Shown one piece after another: positions 19,500 to 28,196 of a stretch of DNA of 64,000 nt. The notes beneath the pieces are model-generated. The model was given only the letters and a program-made list of their open reading frames with translations, was not told the origin of the DNA and did no database searches. The stretch is from NCBI RefSeq assembly GCF_001902145.1, contig NZ_MRST01000024.1:434001-498000 (forward strand), given 5' to 3'. Both the position numbers and the translations under genes were made by a program. Numbering within the stretch: the first letter of the stretch is position 1; each line of letters opens with the position of its first letter. The stretch comes from Pseudomonas fluorescens (GTDB lineage: Bacteria > Pseudomonadota > Gammaproteobacteria > Pseudomonadales > Pseudomonadaceae).

Positions 19500-21035
19500 T
19501 CAGGCGCTGCGGTTGGTAAAGCTGTGCAGGGCTTTCTCGATGCATTGGGCGGTTTTGCCGAACGCCTGCACGGTGGTTTCCGAGAGCGGCCCTCCCCCCT
19601 GGTCCGCCACGATCAGCATGACCACGCGACCGTTGCAGCTCAGTGAGCGCAACAGCAGGTGCTCGCCAATAAACAGACGACGCAGGATCGGTGGCAGCAA
19701 TGCGGAAAACTGCGCATGGTTGTCGGGGTTCAGGCGTACCTGAGCAGACTTTTCCAGCAAGCGTTGCAGCAACGTGCTGTTCATTACATCCAGGCTCAGG
19801 TGAGCCGCGTCCTTGGGCAGGCCGTCGGCTTGGTGTACGCGCAAGGTGCTCAAGGCGCGATCTGCCATGAATATCAGTACCCGCTGCATGCCACTGGCGA
19901 CCAGGGCTTCCTTGGCGCAAGTGGTCAGGTGCATGGCGTTGGCAAAGCGGCTCGGCTCCACCAGCAGCTCGGTGCAACGCGTGCGCCACACGGCCAACGC
20001 TTCGGCAGTCGGAGGCGGTGCAGGCAGCAAGCCGCGATGGACTTTCTGTACGTGCCACGGCCAGATCAGCGACAGCGCCGGGTGCCAGAGGTCGGGCATC
20101 AAGGTGGTACGAGCACTGGTCACCGCTTGCTGGTGGGCTTGCTGTTGCACATCGCTCAACGGCGTTTGCAGGTACAGCGCCGTCAGGTATTGCCAGCGCT
20201 CGGTGTGCGGGCAGGTCCAGGATTCCTGGGCCGACATCGCCAGGCCGTTGGCCAGCAACACGGTGTTGGCCGGCTGGTTCAGCCAGCGCCGCAGGTTGGG
20301 CTCGGCATCGAGCAATTGCTGGTGGCGCAGGGCATCGTCTTGACGGGCAATGTGCAGCGCCTTGACCAGCAGGCGTTGCTCGGCCAACAGCAACTTGTAG
20401 CCTTGCGAAACCCAGATCGGCAGGTGCCAGGCTTCGGTCAAGCCCAGGCACAGGTCAAGCAAACGCACGCCGAACAGCTGTTGCTCGACCTGGCGCACCG
20501 ATTGGCCTTTATGGATCACCCGCAACTCCCACTCCTCCAGGAGCTTGGGGTAGGCGACGGCCATCGGCCACAGCGGCGACAGAAACAGCAGGCTGCCCCA
20601 GTGGATGTCCTGCCACAGCCGCGCCAGGCGACTGCCGAACAAACCGTTGGCTTGCTGTGATGCGTGCTGGCTGATCAGCAACAGCTGACGCAAGGCCACG
20701 GGGATTTCCTGGGCGGGTACCGAAGGCAGGCGCGCCAACAACTCCTCGGCACGTTTGAGGCCCAGGCGGTTAAGCGCGACTTCAAGGTTTTCCGCAGGTT
20801 CGGCCAGGCTGCCGTGGGCTTGGCTGTTGGCTTCGCGCATCACACTCAGCACCAGGGCCGGACTGTTTTGCATCAACTCAGCAATATCTCGCAATGAACT
20901 GCGGCTATCGCGAATGGCTTTGCACACGCGTTCATGGCTGGCCTGGGGCACGGGCAGCAGCACGTCGTCCAGGCACTTGATCCAAGCGGCGAGGGTAGTG
21001 GGGCGGTTTGTTGGGACTGTCGTTTCAATTGCCAT
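19500..21035 (-). CDS. HDOD-domain regulatory protein
   Basis: 511 residues from ATG 21035 (no clear SD; a GTG 11 codons upstream is an alternative). Residues about 15-210 form an HDOD-like helical domain (CLDDVLLPVPQASHERVCKAI, NSPALVLSVMREANS, ALNRLGLKRAEELL). The HD metal residues are not recognisable, as usual in HDOD proteins. The C-terminal part (about 330-500) has a GAF-like look (RVLIFMADRALSTLRV, RVVMLIVADQGGG). Such proteins act in signalling; its partner is unknown. Divergent from motAB. Confidence 0.8.
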   Translation of the reverse strand: MAIETTVPTNRPTTLAAWIKCLDDVLLPVPQASHERVCKAIRDSRSSLRDIAELMQNSPALVLSVMREANSQAHGSLAEPAENLEVALNRLGLKRAEELLARLPSVPAQEIPVALRQLLLISQHASQQANGLFGSRLARLWQDIHWGSLLFLSPLWPMAVAYPKLLEEWELRVIHKGQSVRQVEQQLFGVRLLDLCLGLTEAWHLPIWVSQGYKLLLAEQRLLVKALHIARQDDALRHQQLLDAEPNLRRWLNQPANTVLLANGLAMSAQESWTCPHTERWQYLTALYLQTPLSDVQQQAHQQAVTSARTTLMPDLWHPALSLIWPWHVQKVHRGLLPAPPPTAEALAVWRTRCTELLVEPSRFANAMHLTTCAKEALVASGMQRVLIFMADRALSTLRVHQADGLPKDAAHLSLDVMNSTLLQRLLEKSAQVRLNPDNHAQFSALLPPILRRLFIGEHLLLRSLSCNGRVVMLIVADQGGGPLSETTVQAFGKTAQCIEKALHSFTNRSA

Positions 21036-21107
21036 GATTGGGGCGCGATCATCACTTGCGTTCAACACGCCCGGAACGGGCCGAATTGGCTTTTCGCCTT
21101 AACGGGC

Positions 21108-21134
21108 TATAGTCTGGCGCAGTTTTGCCGATAA
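21108..21134 (+). promoter_or_regulatory. FliA (sigma28)-type promoter for motAB
   Basis: TATAGTCT (21108-21115), eleven bases, then GCCGATAA (21127-21134). The -10 is the exact flagellar consensus and the -35 matches TAAAGTTT at 6 of 8 positions. Start of transcription would be near 21142, about 60 bases before the motA ATG. This fits motility-class control of the stator genes. Confidence 0.78.
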
Positions 21135-21201
21135 GTAGAACAAGAGTTTTGTGCAACACCCCATATGTCCATGAACCCGACGGCGCAAGTACCCCTCTCC
21201 T

Positions 21202-22053
21202 ATGGCTAAAATTATCGGCATCATTGTCGTCATCGCAAGTGTGCTCGGAGGGTACGTCCTCTCCCACGGTAAAATCGCCGCACTGATCCAGCCTTTCGAA
21301 GTGCTGATTATCGGCGGTGCCGCGTTCGGCGCATTTTTGCAGGCCAACCCAGGCTATATGACCATGCACGTGGTCAAGAAGTCCCTGGGCATGTTCAGCT
21401 CTCGCTTCTCCCACACGTTTTATCTGGAAGTGCTGGGGCTGATCTACGAGATCCTCAACAAAAGCCGCCGCGAAGGCATGATGGCGATCGAGGGCGACAT
21501 CGAAGACGCCGCGGCCAGCCCGATTTTTGCCAAGTACCCGGCCGTGCTCAAAGACGAGCGCATGACCGCGTATATCTGTGATTACCTGCGCATCATGTCC
21601 TCCGGCAACATGGCGCCCCACGAGCTGGAAGGCCTGTTCGACATGGAGTTGTTCAGCCTTAAGGAAGAGCTGGAGCATCCTTCCCACGCCGTGACCGGCA
21701 TCGCCGACGGCATGCCCGGTTTCGGTATTGTCGCGGCGGTACTGGGTATCGTGGTGACCATGGCCTCCCTGGGCGAAGGCGATCAGGCGGCCATCGGTAT
21801 GCACGTAGGTGCGGCGCTGGTGGGGACCTTCTTCGGTATTCTCGCCGCCTATGGTTTCTTCGGCCCGCTCGCCACCTCCCTGGCCCACGATGCCAAGGAA
21901 GAGATCAACCTCTACGAAGCGATCAAGGCGTGCCTGGTGGCATCGGCCTCGGGCATGCCGCCGTCGCTGGCCGTGGAGTTCGGGCGCAAGGTGCTGTACC
22001 CGAAACATCGCCCAAGCTTCTCCGAGCTGGAACAAGCGGTTCGCGGTCGCTAA
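21202..22053 (+). CDS. motA: flagellar stator protein MotA
   Basis: 283-residue inner-membrane protein with four helices: residues about 3-22 (IIGIIVVIASVLGGYVL), 30-50, and two near 170-190 (GIVAAVLGIVVTMASLG) and 200-225. The cytoplasmic loop between helices 2 and 3 carries the charged rotor-contact region around residue 90. Forms the proton-driven stator with MotB, encoded 3 bases after its stop. ATG 21202 has no strong SD. Confidence 0.96.
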   Translation: MAKIIGIIVVIASVLGGYVLSHGKIAALIQPFEVLIIGGAAFGAFLQANPGYMTMHVVKKSLGMFSSRFSHTFYLEVLGLIYEILNKSRREGMMAIEGDIEDAAASPIFAKYPAVLKDERMTAYICDYLRIMSSGNMAPHELEGLFDMELFSLKEELEHPSHAVTGIADGMPGFGIVAAVLGIVVTMASLGEGDQAAIGMHVGAALVGTFFGILAAYGFFGPLATSLAHDAKEEINLYEAIKACLVASASGMPPSLAVEFGRKVLYPKHRPSFSELEQAVRGR

Positions 22054-22056
22054 GCC

Positions 22057-23076
22057 ATGGAAAACAACCAGCCGATCATCATCAAGCGCGTCAAGCGCTT
22101 CGCTGCGGGGCACCATGGCGGTGCCTGGAAAATCGCCTTCGCCGACTTTGCCACGGCGATGATGGCGTTCTTCCTGGTGCTGTGGCTGATGTCCACCGCT
22201 ACGCCGGAACAGAAGATCGCCATCGCTGGCTACTTCAAGGACCCGATTGGCTTTTCGGAAAGCGGCACGCCGTTTGTCATTGACCTGGGCGGCTCGCCAG
22301 AACTGGCGCCCGAGCGCACCATCAATCCAGAAGTGCAAACTGAGTCGCCCCAGGAAAAAATCCCGATTGAGCGCGACACCGTCGAATCCATGGCCGAGCA
22401 GGTCGAACAGGAGCGCCTGGAGCTGTTGCTGCAAGAATTGCAGAACAAGGTCGAAGAAAACCCACAGTTGCTGAAGTTCAAGGACCAGATTTCCTTCGAG
22501 ATCACACCCGAGGGGTTGCGCATCCAGATCACCGATGCGGCCAACCGGCCGATGTTCGACTCTGGCAGTGCGCGCTTGAAGCCGTACTTTGAAGACATCC
22601 TGCTGGCCATGGCTGACACCATCAAGGCAGTGCCGAACAAGATCAGCATCAGCGGCCATACCGACGCCAAGCCCTACGCGGGCCAGGGTGATTTCGGCAA
22701 CTGGGAACTCTCGGCCAACCGCGCCAACGCCGCCCGCCGTGCGCTGGTAGCTGGCAGCTATCCAGACCCGCAAGTGGCGCGGGTGGTGGGCTTTGCCTCC
22801 TCGCAGCTGTTTGATCCCCAAGACCCGTTCAACCCGGTCAACCGCCGTATCGACATCGTGGTGCTGACCAAAAAAGCCCAGCGTGCGATTGAGGGCGATC
22901 AACCACCGCCACCGGCACCGACCCAAGGCGAGGGTGCGCCAGGCGAAGTGCCGGCCGACCCCAACGCGCTGCCGCCTGAGCAGGAACCGCTGCCAGCCCA
23001 TGAGCTGCGCCAGAAGCTGAACCTGTTTGATGATGGGGGTGTCAAGGATCCTACGGTGCCTGCACCGGCCTCCTAA
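22057..23076 (+). CDS. motB: flagellar stator protein MotB
   Basis: 339 residues. Single N-terminal helix with the proton-accepting aspartate D30 in AFADFATAMMAFFLVLW, a linker plug region, and an OmpA-like peptidoglycan-binding domain (ISGHTDAKPY, ANAARRALV, VNRRIDIVV) at about 150-275. The C-terminal tail is Pro-rich. Co-transcribed with motA (3-base gap) and followed by a strong terminator. Confidence 0.97.
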   Translation: MENNQPIIIKRVKRFAAGHHGGAWKIAFADFATAMMAFFLVLWLMSTATPEQKIAIAGYFKDPIGFSESGTPFVIDLGGSPELAPERTINPEVQTESPQEKIPIERDTVESMAEQVEQERLELLLQELQNKVEENPQLLKFKDQISFEITPEGLRIQITDAANRPMFDSGSARLKPYFEDILLAMADTIKAVPNKISISGHTDAKPYAGQGDFGNWELSANRANAARRALVAGSYPDPQVARVVGFASSQLFDPQDPFNPVNRRIDIVVLTKKAQRAIEGDQPPPPAPTQGEGAPGEVPADPNALPPEQEPLPAHELRQKLNLFDDGGVKDPTVPAPAS

Positions 23077-23081
23077 GCTCC

Positions 23082-23122
23082 AGATACAAAAAGGCCGCGA
23101 TGATCGCGGCCTTTTTGTATCT
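23082..23122 (+). terminator. intrinsic terminator after motB
   Basis: AGATACAAAAAGGCCGCGAT and ATCGCGGCCTTTTTGTATCT are perfectly complementary, a 20-bp stem with both A- and T-runs, so it can stop transcription from either side. Confidence 0.93.
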
Positions 23123-23132
23123 GCGCTGTCAT

Positions 23133-23232
23133 TGTAGGAGCGAGCTTGCTCGCGAAAAACGTCAACGATAACGCGTGTATCCAGGATGCCCGCGTTGCGC
23201 TTGGGATCTTCGCGAGCAAGCTCGCTCCTACA
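23133..23232. repeat. REP doublet, GAGCGAGCTTGCTCGCGAA type
   Basis: The spacer begins CGTCAACGATAACGCGTGT, identical over that stretch to the doublet at 693-792. Located between the motB terminator and the end of rsgA. Confidence 0.93.
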
Positions 23233-23246
23233 GAACTGGCGGTAGG

Positions 23247-24278
23247 TTAGTAGCTGCTCTCAGGCAAGCTCGCAATAATCGACCGATAGCTGTTCATCCG
23301 CTGCTGCTGCACGCGGCCATCCTCCAGCGCCTTGAGCAACGCACAACCCGGCTCGCGGTCATGTTTGCAGTCGCGGAAGCGGCAGGTGCCGATCAGGTCG
23401 TTGAACTCGATAAAGCCCGCTTCCACATCGCTGCGGCTGACGTGGCCCAAGCCGAACTCACGAATGCCCGGCGAGTCGATCAACTCGCCGCCGCCCGGGA
23501 AGTGGAACAACCGTGCGGTGGTGGTGGTGTGGGTGCCCTGGCCGGACAGCTCCGACAGCGGCCCCACGCGGGTTTCGACTTCCGGCAACAGGCTGTTGAC
23601 CAGCGACGACTTGCCCACGCCAGACTGGCCGACGAACACGCTGATACGCCCGTCCAATTGCTGTTGCAGTTGTTCCATACCGTTGCCGTGATGGGCTGAT
23701 ACTTCCAGCACCGGGTAGCCCAGGGTGCGGTAGACCGCCAGTAACGCATTGAGCGCCGGGGCGTTCTGCTCGTCGATCAGGTCGAATTTGTTCAGCAGCA
23801 GCAGCGGGCGGATGCCGGCATGCTCAGCCGCGACCAGGTAGCGGTCGATCAGGTTGGCATGGGGCTCGGGCAGTGGCGCGAACACGATCACGATCATGTC
23901 GACGTTGGCCGCCACCGGCTTGAGCTGCCCACGGCTGTCGGGGCGGCGCAGTTCGGTGCTGCGCGGCAACTGGGCGACGATCACGCCGATGCCCTGGTTG
24001 CCGGCACGCCACACGACCTTGTCTCCAGTGACCAGCGCAGGCAGGTTGGCGCGCAAATGGCAACGGAACACCTGGCCTGCGAGTTCGCCTTCGAGCGCCT
24101 CGACCTCGACCTGCACACCAAAGTGCGCGATCACCAGGCCGGTTTGTTCGGGCCCCAGGTCGCCGCCCTCGAGCGCTTCCACGGCGGAGGATTCACGTTT
24201 GGCGGCGCGTGCAGCGCGTTCACCTTGAATCTTTTCGATGCGCCAGTTTTGGCGACGGTTGAGCTGGCGTTTGGCCAT
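23247..24278 (-). CDS. rsgA: small-ribosomal-subunit biogenesis GTPase RsgA
   Basis: 343 residues from ATG 24278 (MAKRQLNRRQNWRI). Circularly permuted GTPase that checks late 30S maturation: G4 NKFDL precedes G1 GQSGVGKSS, followed by G3 DSPG. N-terminal OB-fold, and a C-terminal zinc site CRFRDCKHDREPGC. Divergent from orn with 108 bases between starts. Confidence 0.96.
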   Translation of the reverse strand: MAKRQLNRRQNWRIEKIQGERAARAAKRESSAVEALEGGDLGPEQTGLVIAHFGVQVEVEALEGELAGQVFRCHLRANLPALVTGDKVVWRAGNQGIGVIVAQLPRSTELRRPDSRGQLKPVAANVDMIVIVFAPLPEPHANLIDRYLVAAEHAGIRPLLLLNKFDLIDEQNAPALNALLAVYRTLGYPVLEVSAHHGNGMEQLQQQLDGRISVFVGQSGVGKSSLVNSLLPEVETRVGPLSELSGQGTHTTTTARLFHFPGGGELIDSPGIREFGLGHVSRSDVEAGFIEFNDLIGTCRFRDCKHDREPGCALLKALEDGRVQQQRMNSYRSIIASLPESSY

Positions 24279-24386
24279 TGGTGTTCCGTGTCGATAATGC
24301 AAAAGTTGGGTAAAACGGTCGCGAGTCTAGCACGCCCCCGCCTGCTAAACTGCCCGGCTACGCCAAGGTGCCAAGAGAATCAAGCC

Positions 24387-24929
24387 ATGCAAAACCCACA
24401 GAACCTGATTTGGATCGATCTGGAAATGACCGGTCTGAACCCCGACACCGACGTCATCATCGAGATGGCGACCATTGTCACCGACAGCAACCTCAACACC
24501 TTGGCCGAAGGTCCGGTGATCGCCATCCACCACAGCGACGCCGTGCTCGCCACCATGGACGAGTGGAACACCCGCACCCACGGTAACTCCGGGCTGACCC
24601 AGCGCGTGCGCGACAGCCGCATCAGCATGGCCGAAGCCGAAGCCGAAACCATCGCCTTCCTGGAAAAATGGGTGCCCAAGGGCAAGTCGCCAATCTGCGG
24701 CAATAGCATCTGCCAGGATCGTCGCTTCCTTTATACGCACATGAAGGGGCTGGAAAGTTACTTCCACTACCGCAACCTGGACGTGTCGACCTTGAAGGAA
24801 CTGGCTGCGCGTTGGGCGCCGGAAGTCAAGGACAGCTTCCATAAAGGCAGCACGCACCTGGCGCTGGATGATATTCGCGAGTCGATTGCCGAGTTGCAGC
24901 ATTACCGCAAGCATTTCATCAAGGCTTGA
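24387..24929 (+). CDS. orn: oligoribonuclease
   Basis: 180-residue DEDDh 3'-5' exonuclease that degrades 2-5-mer RNAs and, in pseudomonads, pGpG from c-di-GMP breakdown. Metal ligands in WIDLEMTGL (Asp and Glu near residues 11 and 13), a mid-protein Asp in CQDRRFLY, and HLALDDI near the end supplying the last His and Asp. ATG 24387 gives the standard family length; the frame is open far upstream but without conserved sequence. Confidence 0.97.
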   Translation: MQNPQNLIWIDLEMTGLNPDTDVIIEMATIVTDSNLNTLAEGPVIAIHHSDAVLATMDEWNTRTHGNSGLTQRVRDSRISMAEAEAETIAFLEKWVPKGKSPICGNSICQDRRFLYTHMKGLESYFHYRNLDVSTLKELAARWAPEVKDSFHKGSTHLALDDIRESIAELQHYRKHFIKA

Positions 24930-24953
24930 AGATGTAGCGCCTGGCCCGACGCC

Positions 24954-25035
24954 TTCGCGAGCAAGCCCGCTCCCACATATGTTCCCCGTTCGTCATGAAA
25001 ACTCGGTCAAGTGTGGGAGCGGGCTTGCTCGCGAA
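24954..25035. repeat. REP doublet, GAGCGGGCTTGCTCGCGAA type
   Basis: TTCGCGAGCAAGCCCGCTCC and its inverse flank about 34 bases between orn and the TRIC gene. Confidence 0.92.
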
Positions 25036-25123
25036 GGGCGCGACGCGGTCTTTAGCCAAACGCCCCCTTTTGGTGCCCTCGGCAAATGATTAGACTGCCG
25101 GCCTCTCTGTCAGGATCGCCATC

Positions 25124-25738
25124 ATGTTGCTGATGCTCTACCTCGTCGCCATCACCGCCGAAGCCATGACCGGCGCGCTGTCCGCGGGCCGGCGTGGCAT
25201 GGACTGGTTTGGCGTGGTGCTGATCGCCTGCGTGACGGCCTTGGGCGGCGGTTCGGTGCGCGATGTGTTGCTTGGCCACTACCCGCTGACCTGGGTCAAA
25301 CACCCGGAGTACCTGGTGCTGACCTCCGTTGCGGCGTTGGTGACGATCTTTATCGCGCCCTTGATGCGCCACCTGCGCTCGCTGTTCCTGGCGCTGGATG
25401 CGGTGGGGTTGGTGGCGTTCACCCTGATCGGCTGCATGACCGCACTTGAAATGGGCCACGGCATGTTGGTGGCGTCGGTCAGCGGGGTCATCACCGGGGT
25501 ATTCGGCGGCATCCTGCGGGATATCTTCTGTAACGACATCCCGCTGATCTTCCGCCGCGAGCTGTATGCCAGCGTGTCTTTCCTGGCAGCGTGGTTCTAC
25601 CTGCTGTGTCTGTACCTGGAGCTGCCCAGCGAGCAAGCGATTCTGCTGACGCTGTTCAGTGGCTTCCTGTTGCGCCTGCTGGCGATCCGTTTTCACTGGG
25701 AAATGCCCAAGTTCGTCTACAACGACGATGTGCACTAG
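25124..25738 (+). CDS. TRIC-family cation channel / YicG-like membrane protein
   Basis: 204 residues with about six or seven membrane helices arranged as two similar halves. Each half carries a glycine-rich signature: GGGSVRDVLLGHYP near residue 45 and GVFGGILRDIFCNDIP near residue 130. These are hallmarks of the UPF0126 family now grouped with trimeric intracellular cation channels, which conduct K+. ATG 25124. Its stop overlaps the convergent queG stop by 4 bases. Confidence 0.9.
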   Translation: MLLMLYLVAITAEAMTGALSAGRRGMDWFGVVLIACVTALGGGSVRDVLLGHYPLTWVKHPEYLVLTSVAALVTIFIAPLMRHLRSLFLALDAVGLVAFTLIGCMTALEMGHGMLVASVSGVITGVFGGILRDIFCNDIPLIFRRELYASVSFLAAWFYLLCLYLELPSEQAILLTLFSGFLLRLLAIRFHWEMPKFVYNDDVH

Positions 25739-26799
25739 CGCGCAGCGTGTTGCTCCAGCGCCCATTCCACGTGTTCGCGTACCAACTCCGACGGGTAGTC
25801 GCGCCGCGCCTTCAAGGCTTCCAGCACTGGAATGCTGGAGGGCGCATTGCCCAGGCCCACCGCCAGGTTGCGTAACCAGCGCTCGTAACCGGCGCGGCGC
25901 AGGGGCGAGCCCTCGGTGCTGCTGAGGAATTTATCCTCGTCCCACATAAACAATTCGGCCAGTTCAGCGTTATCCAGATTGTGCCGTGGCTTGAAATCGC
26001 TTTCGGCGGTGGGTCGGGCGAAACGATTCCACGGGCAAACGATCTGACAGTCATCGCAGCCAAACACGCGGTTACCGATTAACGGGCGCAAGTCCTCGGG
26101 AATGGCGCTTTTGAGTTCGATGGTCAGGTAGGAAATGCAGCGCCGGGCGTCCAGCACGTAAGGGCCGACGAAGGCGTTGGTGGGGCAGATGTCCAGGCAC
26201 GCCGTGCAGCGGCCGCAGTGTTCGGTGGCGTGGGGCGGGTCTACCGGCAACGGCAAATCGACAAACAGTTCGCTCAGGAAGAAATAACTGCCAGCCTTGC
26301 GGTTGAGAACCAGGGTGTTTTTACCGATCCAGCCCAGGCCCGCTTGTTCGGCGATGGCTTTTTCCAGGACGGGCGCGCTGTCGACAAAAGCGCGAAAGCC
26401 AAACGGCCCGATCTGCGCCTGGATACGGTCGGCCAGTTGCTGCACGCGCTTGCGGATCAGCTTGTGGTAATCGCGGCCCAGGGCGTAGCGCGAGATGTAG
26501 GCTTTTTCTGGCTGGGCCAGCAATTGCGCCATTTGGGTATCGCCGGGCAGGTAGTCCATGCGCAGTGACACCACGCGCAAGGTGCCGGGCACCAGCTCGT
26601 CCGGGTGGGAGCGTTTGCTGCCGTGGGCGCCCATGTACTCCATCTCGCCGTGGTAACCCGCGTCGAGCCAGCGTTGCAGGTGCTGTTCATGCTCAGCCAG
26701 GTCGAGGCCGCTGATGCCGACTTGTTGAAAGCCCAGCTCGCGACCCCAGTCTTTGATCGATTGGGCAAGGGCGGGCAGATCGGAGGTAATAGCAGGCAT
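25735..26799 (-). CDS. queG: epoxyqueuosine reductase QueG
   Basis: 354 residues from ATG 26799. Last step of queuosine synthesis in tRNA, a cobalamin- and iron-sulfur-dependent reductase. Two 4Fe-4S motifs, CGRCTACLDICPTNAF near residue 190 and CDDCQIVCPWN near 245. The N-terminal cobalamin-binding region has GYHGEMEYM. A much longer open frame upstream is antisense to nnrD and was not used. Divergent from nnrD by 63 bases. Confidence 0.95.
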   Translation of the reverse strand: MPAITSDLPALAQSIKDWGRELGFQQVGISGLDLAEHEQHLQRWLDAGYHGEMEYMGAHGSKRSHPDELVPGTLRVVSLRMDYLPGDTQMAQLLAQPEKAYISRYALGRDYHKLIRKRVQQLADRIQAQIGPFGFRAFVDSAPVLEKAIAEQAGLGWIGKNTLVLNRKAGSYFFLSELFVDLPLPVDPPHATEHCGRCTACLDICPTNAFVGPYVLDARRCISYLTIELKSAIPEDLRPLIGNRVFGCDDCQIVCPWNRFARPTAESDFKPRHNLDNAELAELFMWDEDKFLSSTEGSPLRRAGYERWLRNLAVGLGNAPSSIPVLEALKARRDYPSELVREHVEWALEQHAAR

Positions 26800-26862
26800 G
26801 AGACACGGGAAACCACAGGTTAGATGCGTATAATTCTGCCAGACATCGGAGCTTGAAGACGC

Positions 26863-27723
26863 ATGCCTCAGACAAAACACCCAATTACCGACGTTCAGCT
26901 GTTGTTGCCCGGCCATTTGCCGCAACTGGCTGCGCGTTCCCCGGACGCCCATAAGGGCCAATTCGGCCACCTGCTGGTCATCGGTGGTGACCGTGGCTTT
27001 GGCGGCGCGGCGTTGCTGAGCACCGAAAGTGCCCTGCGCAGCGGCGCCGGCATGGTCTCGCTGGCGACGCGGCCGGAACACGTGCCGGCCGCTCTGGCTC
27101 GGCTGCCGGAGGTCATGGCCGTCGGCGTGAGCTCGGCCAACCAGTTGATGGGCCTGCTGGAAAAAATCTCGGTGATCGTCATTGGCCCAGGCCTGGGCGA
27201 TGCCGCCTGGGGCAAGAGCCTGTTGTCGGTCGCGGCCAATGCCAGCGTGCCGCAGGTGTGGGATGCCGATGCGCTCAATCAACTGGCCACTGGCAGCGTC
27301 GAGCTGCCGGCCAACTGTGTGATTACCCCTCATCCGGGCGAAGCTGCGCGTTTGTTGGGGCTGTCGACAGCCGAGGTTCAGGCTGATCGCCTTAAGGTGG
27401 CGCGCGCGTTGAGTCAGAAATTCAATGCAGTGACTATCCTCAAGGGGGCTGGCAGTTTGATTGCCAGCCCGGATGGGCGGCTTGCCCGTTGTGATCAAGG
27501 CCACCCGGCGATGGCGACGGCGGGGCTCGGTGATGTCTTGGCCGGTCTGGTCGGCGCACTATTGGCTCAGGGTATGCCCGCGTACGAGGCCAGTTGCCTG
27601 GCCGTGTGGTTGCACGCCACAGCCGGGGAGCGCCAAGGTGGCCTTGGTCGAGGGTTAGCGGCCAGCGACCTGATCCCCGCCATTCGTCAATTGCTGGAGG
27701 AGCAGTCGCCGTGCCTGAAGTGA
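26863..27723 (+). CDS. nnrD: ADP/ATP-dependent (S)-NAD(P)H-hydrate dehydratase (stand-alone)
   Basis: 286 residues. Repairs hydrated NADH and NADPH. Ribokinase-like fold with GQFGHLLVIGGDRGFGGA near residue 33, PHPGEAARLLG near 160 and the catalytic region GHPAMATAGLGDVLAG near 215. The N-terminal epimerase (NnrE) domain found in the fused E. coli protein is absent. ATG 26863. Overlaps tsaE by 13 bases, starting the tsaE-amiB-mutL series. Confidence 0.93.
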   Translation: MPQTKHPITDVQLLLPGHLPQLAARSPDAHKGQFGHLLVIGGDRGFGGAALLSTESALRSGAGMVSLATRPEHVPAALARLPEVMAVGVSSANQLMGLLEKISVIVIGPGLGDAAWGKSLLSVAANASVPQVWDADALNQLATGSVELPANCVITPHPGEAARLLGLSTAEVQADRLKVARALSQKFNAVTILKGAGSLIASPDGRLARCDQGHPAMATAGLGDVLAGLVGALLAQGMPAYEASCLAVWLHATAGERQGGLGRGLAASDLIPAIRQLLEEQSPCLK

Positions 27724-28181
27724 TTCTTTTCCTGGCAGATGAAGAGGCCATGGTCGCGTTGGGTCAGCGTATTTCGCAGGTCACGCGAGGGGCTGGGTTG
27801 ATCTTTCTCGAGGGTGACCTGGGGGCAGGTAAAACCACATTGTCCCGGGGGATTATTCGCGGCCTGGGCCATACCGGTGCGGTAAAAAGCCCGACCTTCA
27901 CGTTGGTCGAGCCCTACGAGATCGGGGATATACGCGCCTTCCACTTCGACCTCTATCGCCTGGTCGATCCGGAAGAGTTGGAGTTCATGGGCATCCGTGA
28001 TTACTTCGACGATGATGCGCTGTGCCTGATCGAGTGGCCAAATAAAGGCACAGGCTTTTTGCCAAAGCCGGACCTGACCATTACCATTACGCCGCATGAG
28101 CACGGACGTCAGCTGAAGTTGTTGCCCCAGAGCCCACGCGCTGAGTCGTGGTGTGCTGCTCTGGCATTGGAATTCAAATAA
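27711..28181 (+). CDS. tsaE: tRNA threonylcarbamoyladenosine ATPase TsaE
   Basis: 156 residues from GTG 27711, which has GGAGGAG 8 bases upstream. Walker A GDLGAGKTTL near residue 40, family motif VKSPTFTLVEPYE near 62 and HFDLYRL near 80, IEWPNK near 108. With TsaB/C/D it makes t6A on ANN-decoding tRNAs. Start lies inside nnrD; amiB follows after 15 bases. Confidence 0.96.
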   Translation: MPEVILFLADEEAMVALGQRISQVTRGAGLIFLEGDLGAGKTTLSRGIIRGLGHTGAVKSPTFTLVEPYEIGDIRAFHFDLYRLVDPEELEFMGIRDYFDDDALCLIEWPNKGTGFLPKPDLTITITPHEHGRQLKLLPQSPRAESWCAALALEFK

Positions 28182-28196
28182 TTGGTGGGGTTAGGT

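Noticed and set aside
19500..21068. Active HD phosphodiesterase in the HDOD protein
   Set aside because: The HD metal-binding residues are not visible, so no enzymatic role is claimed.
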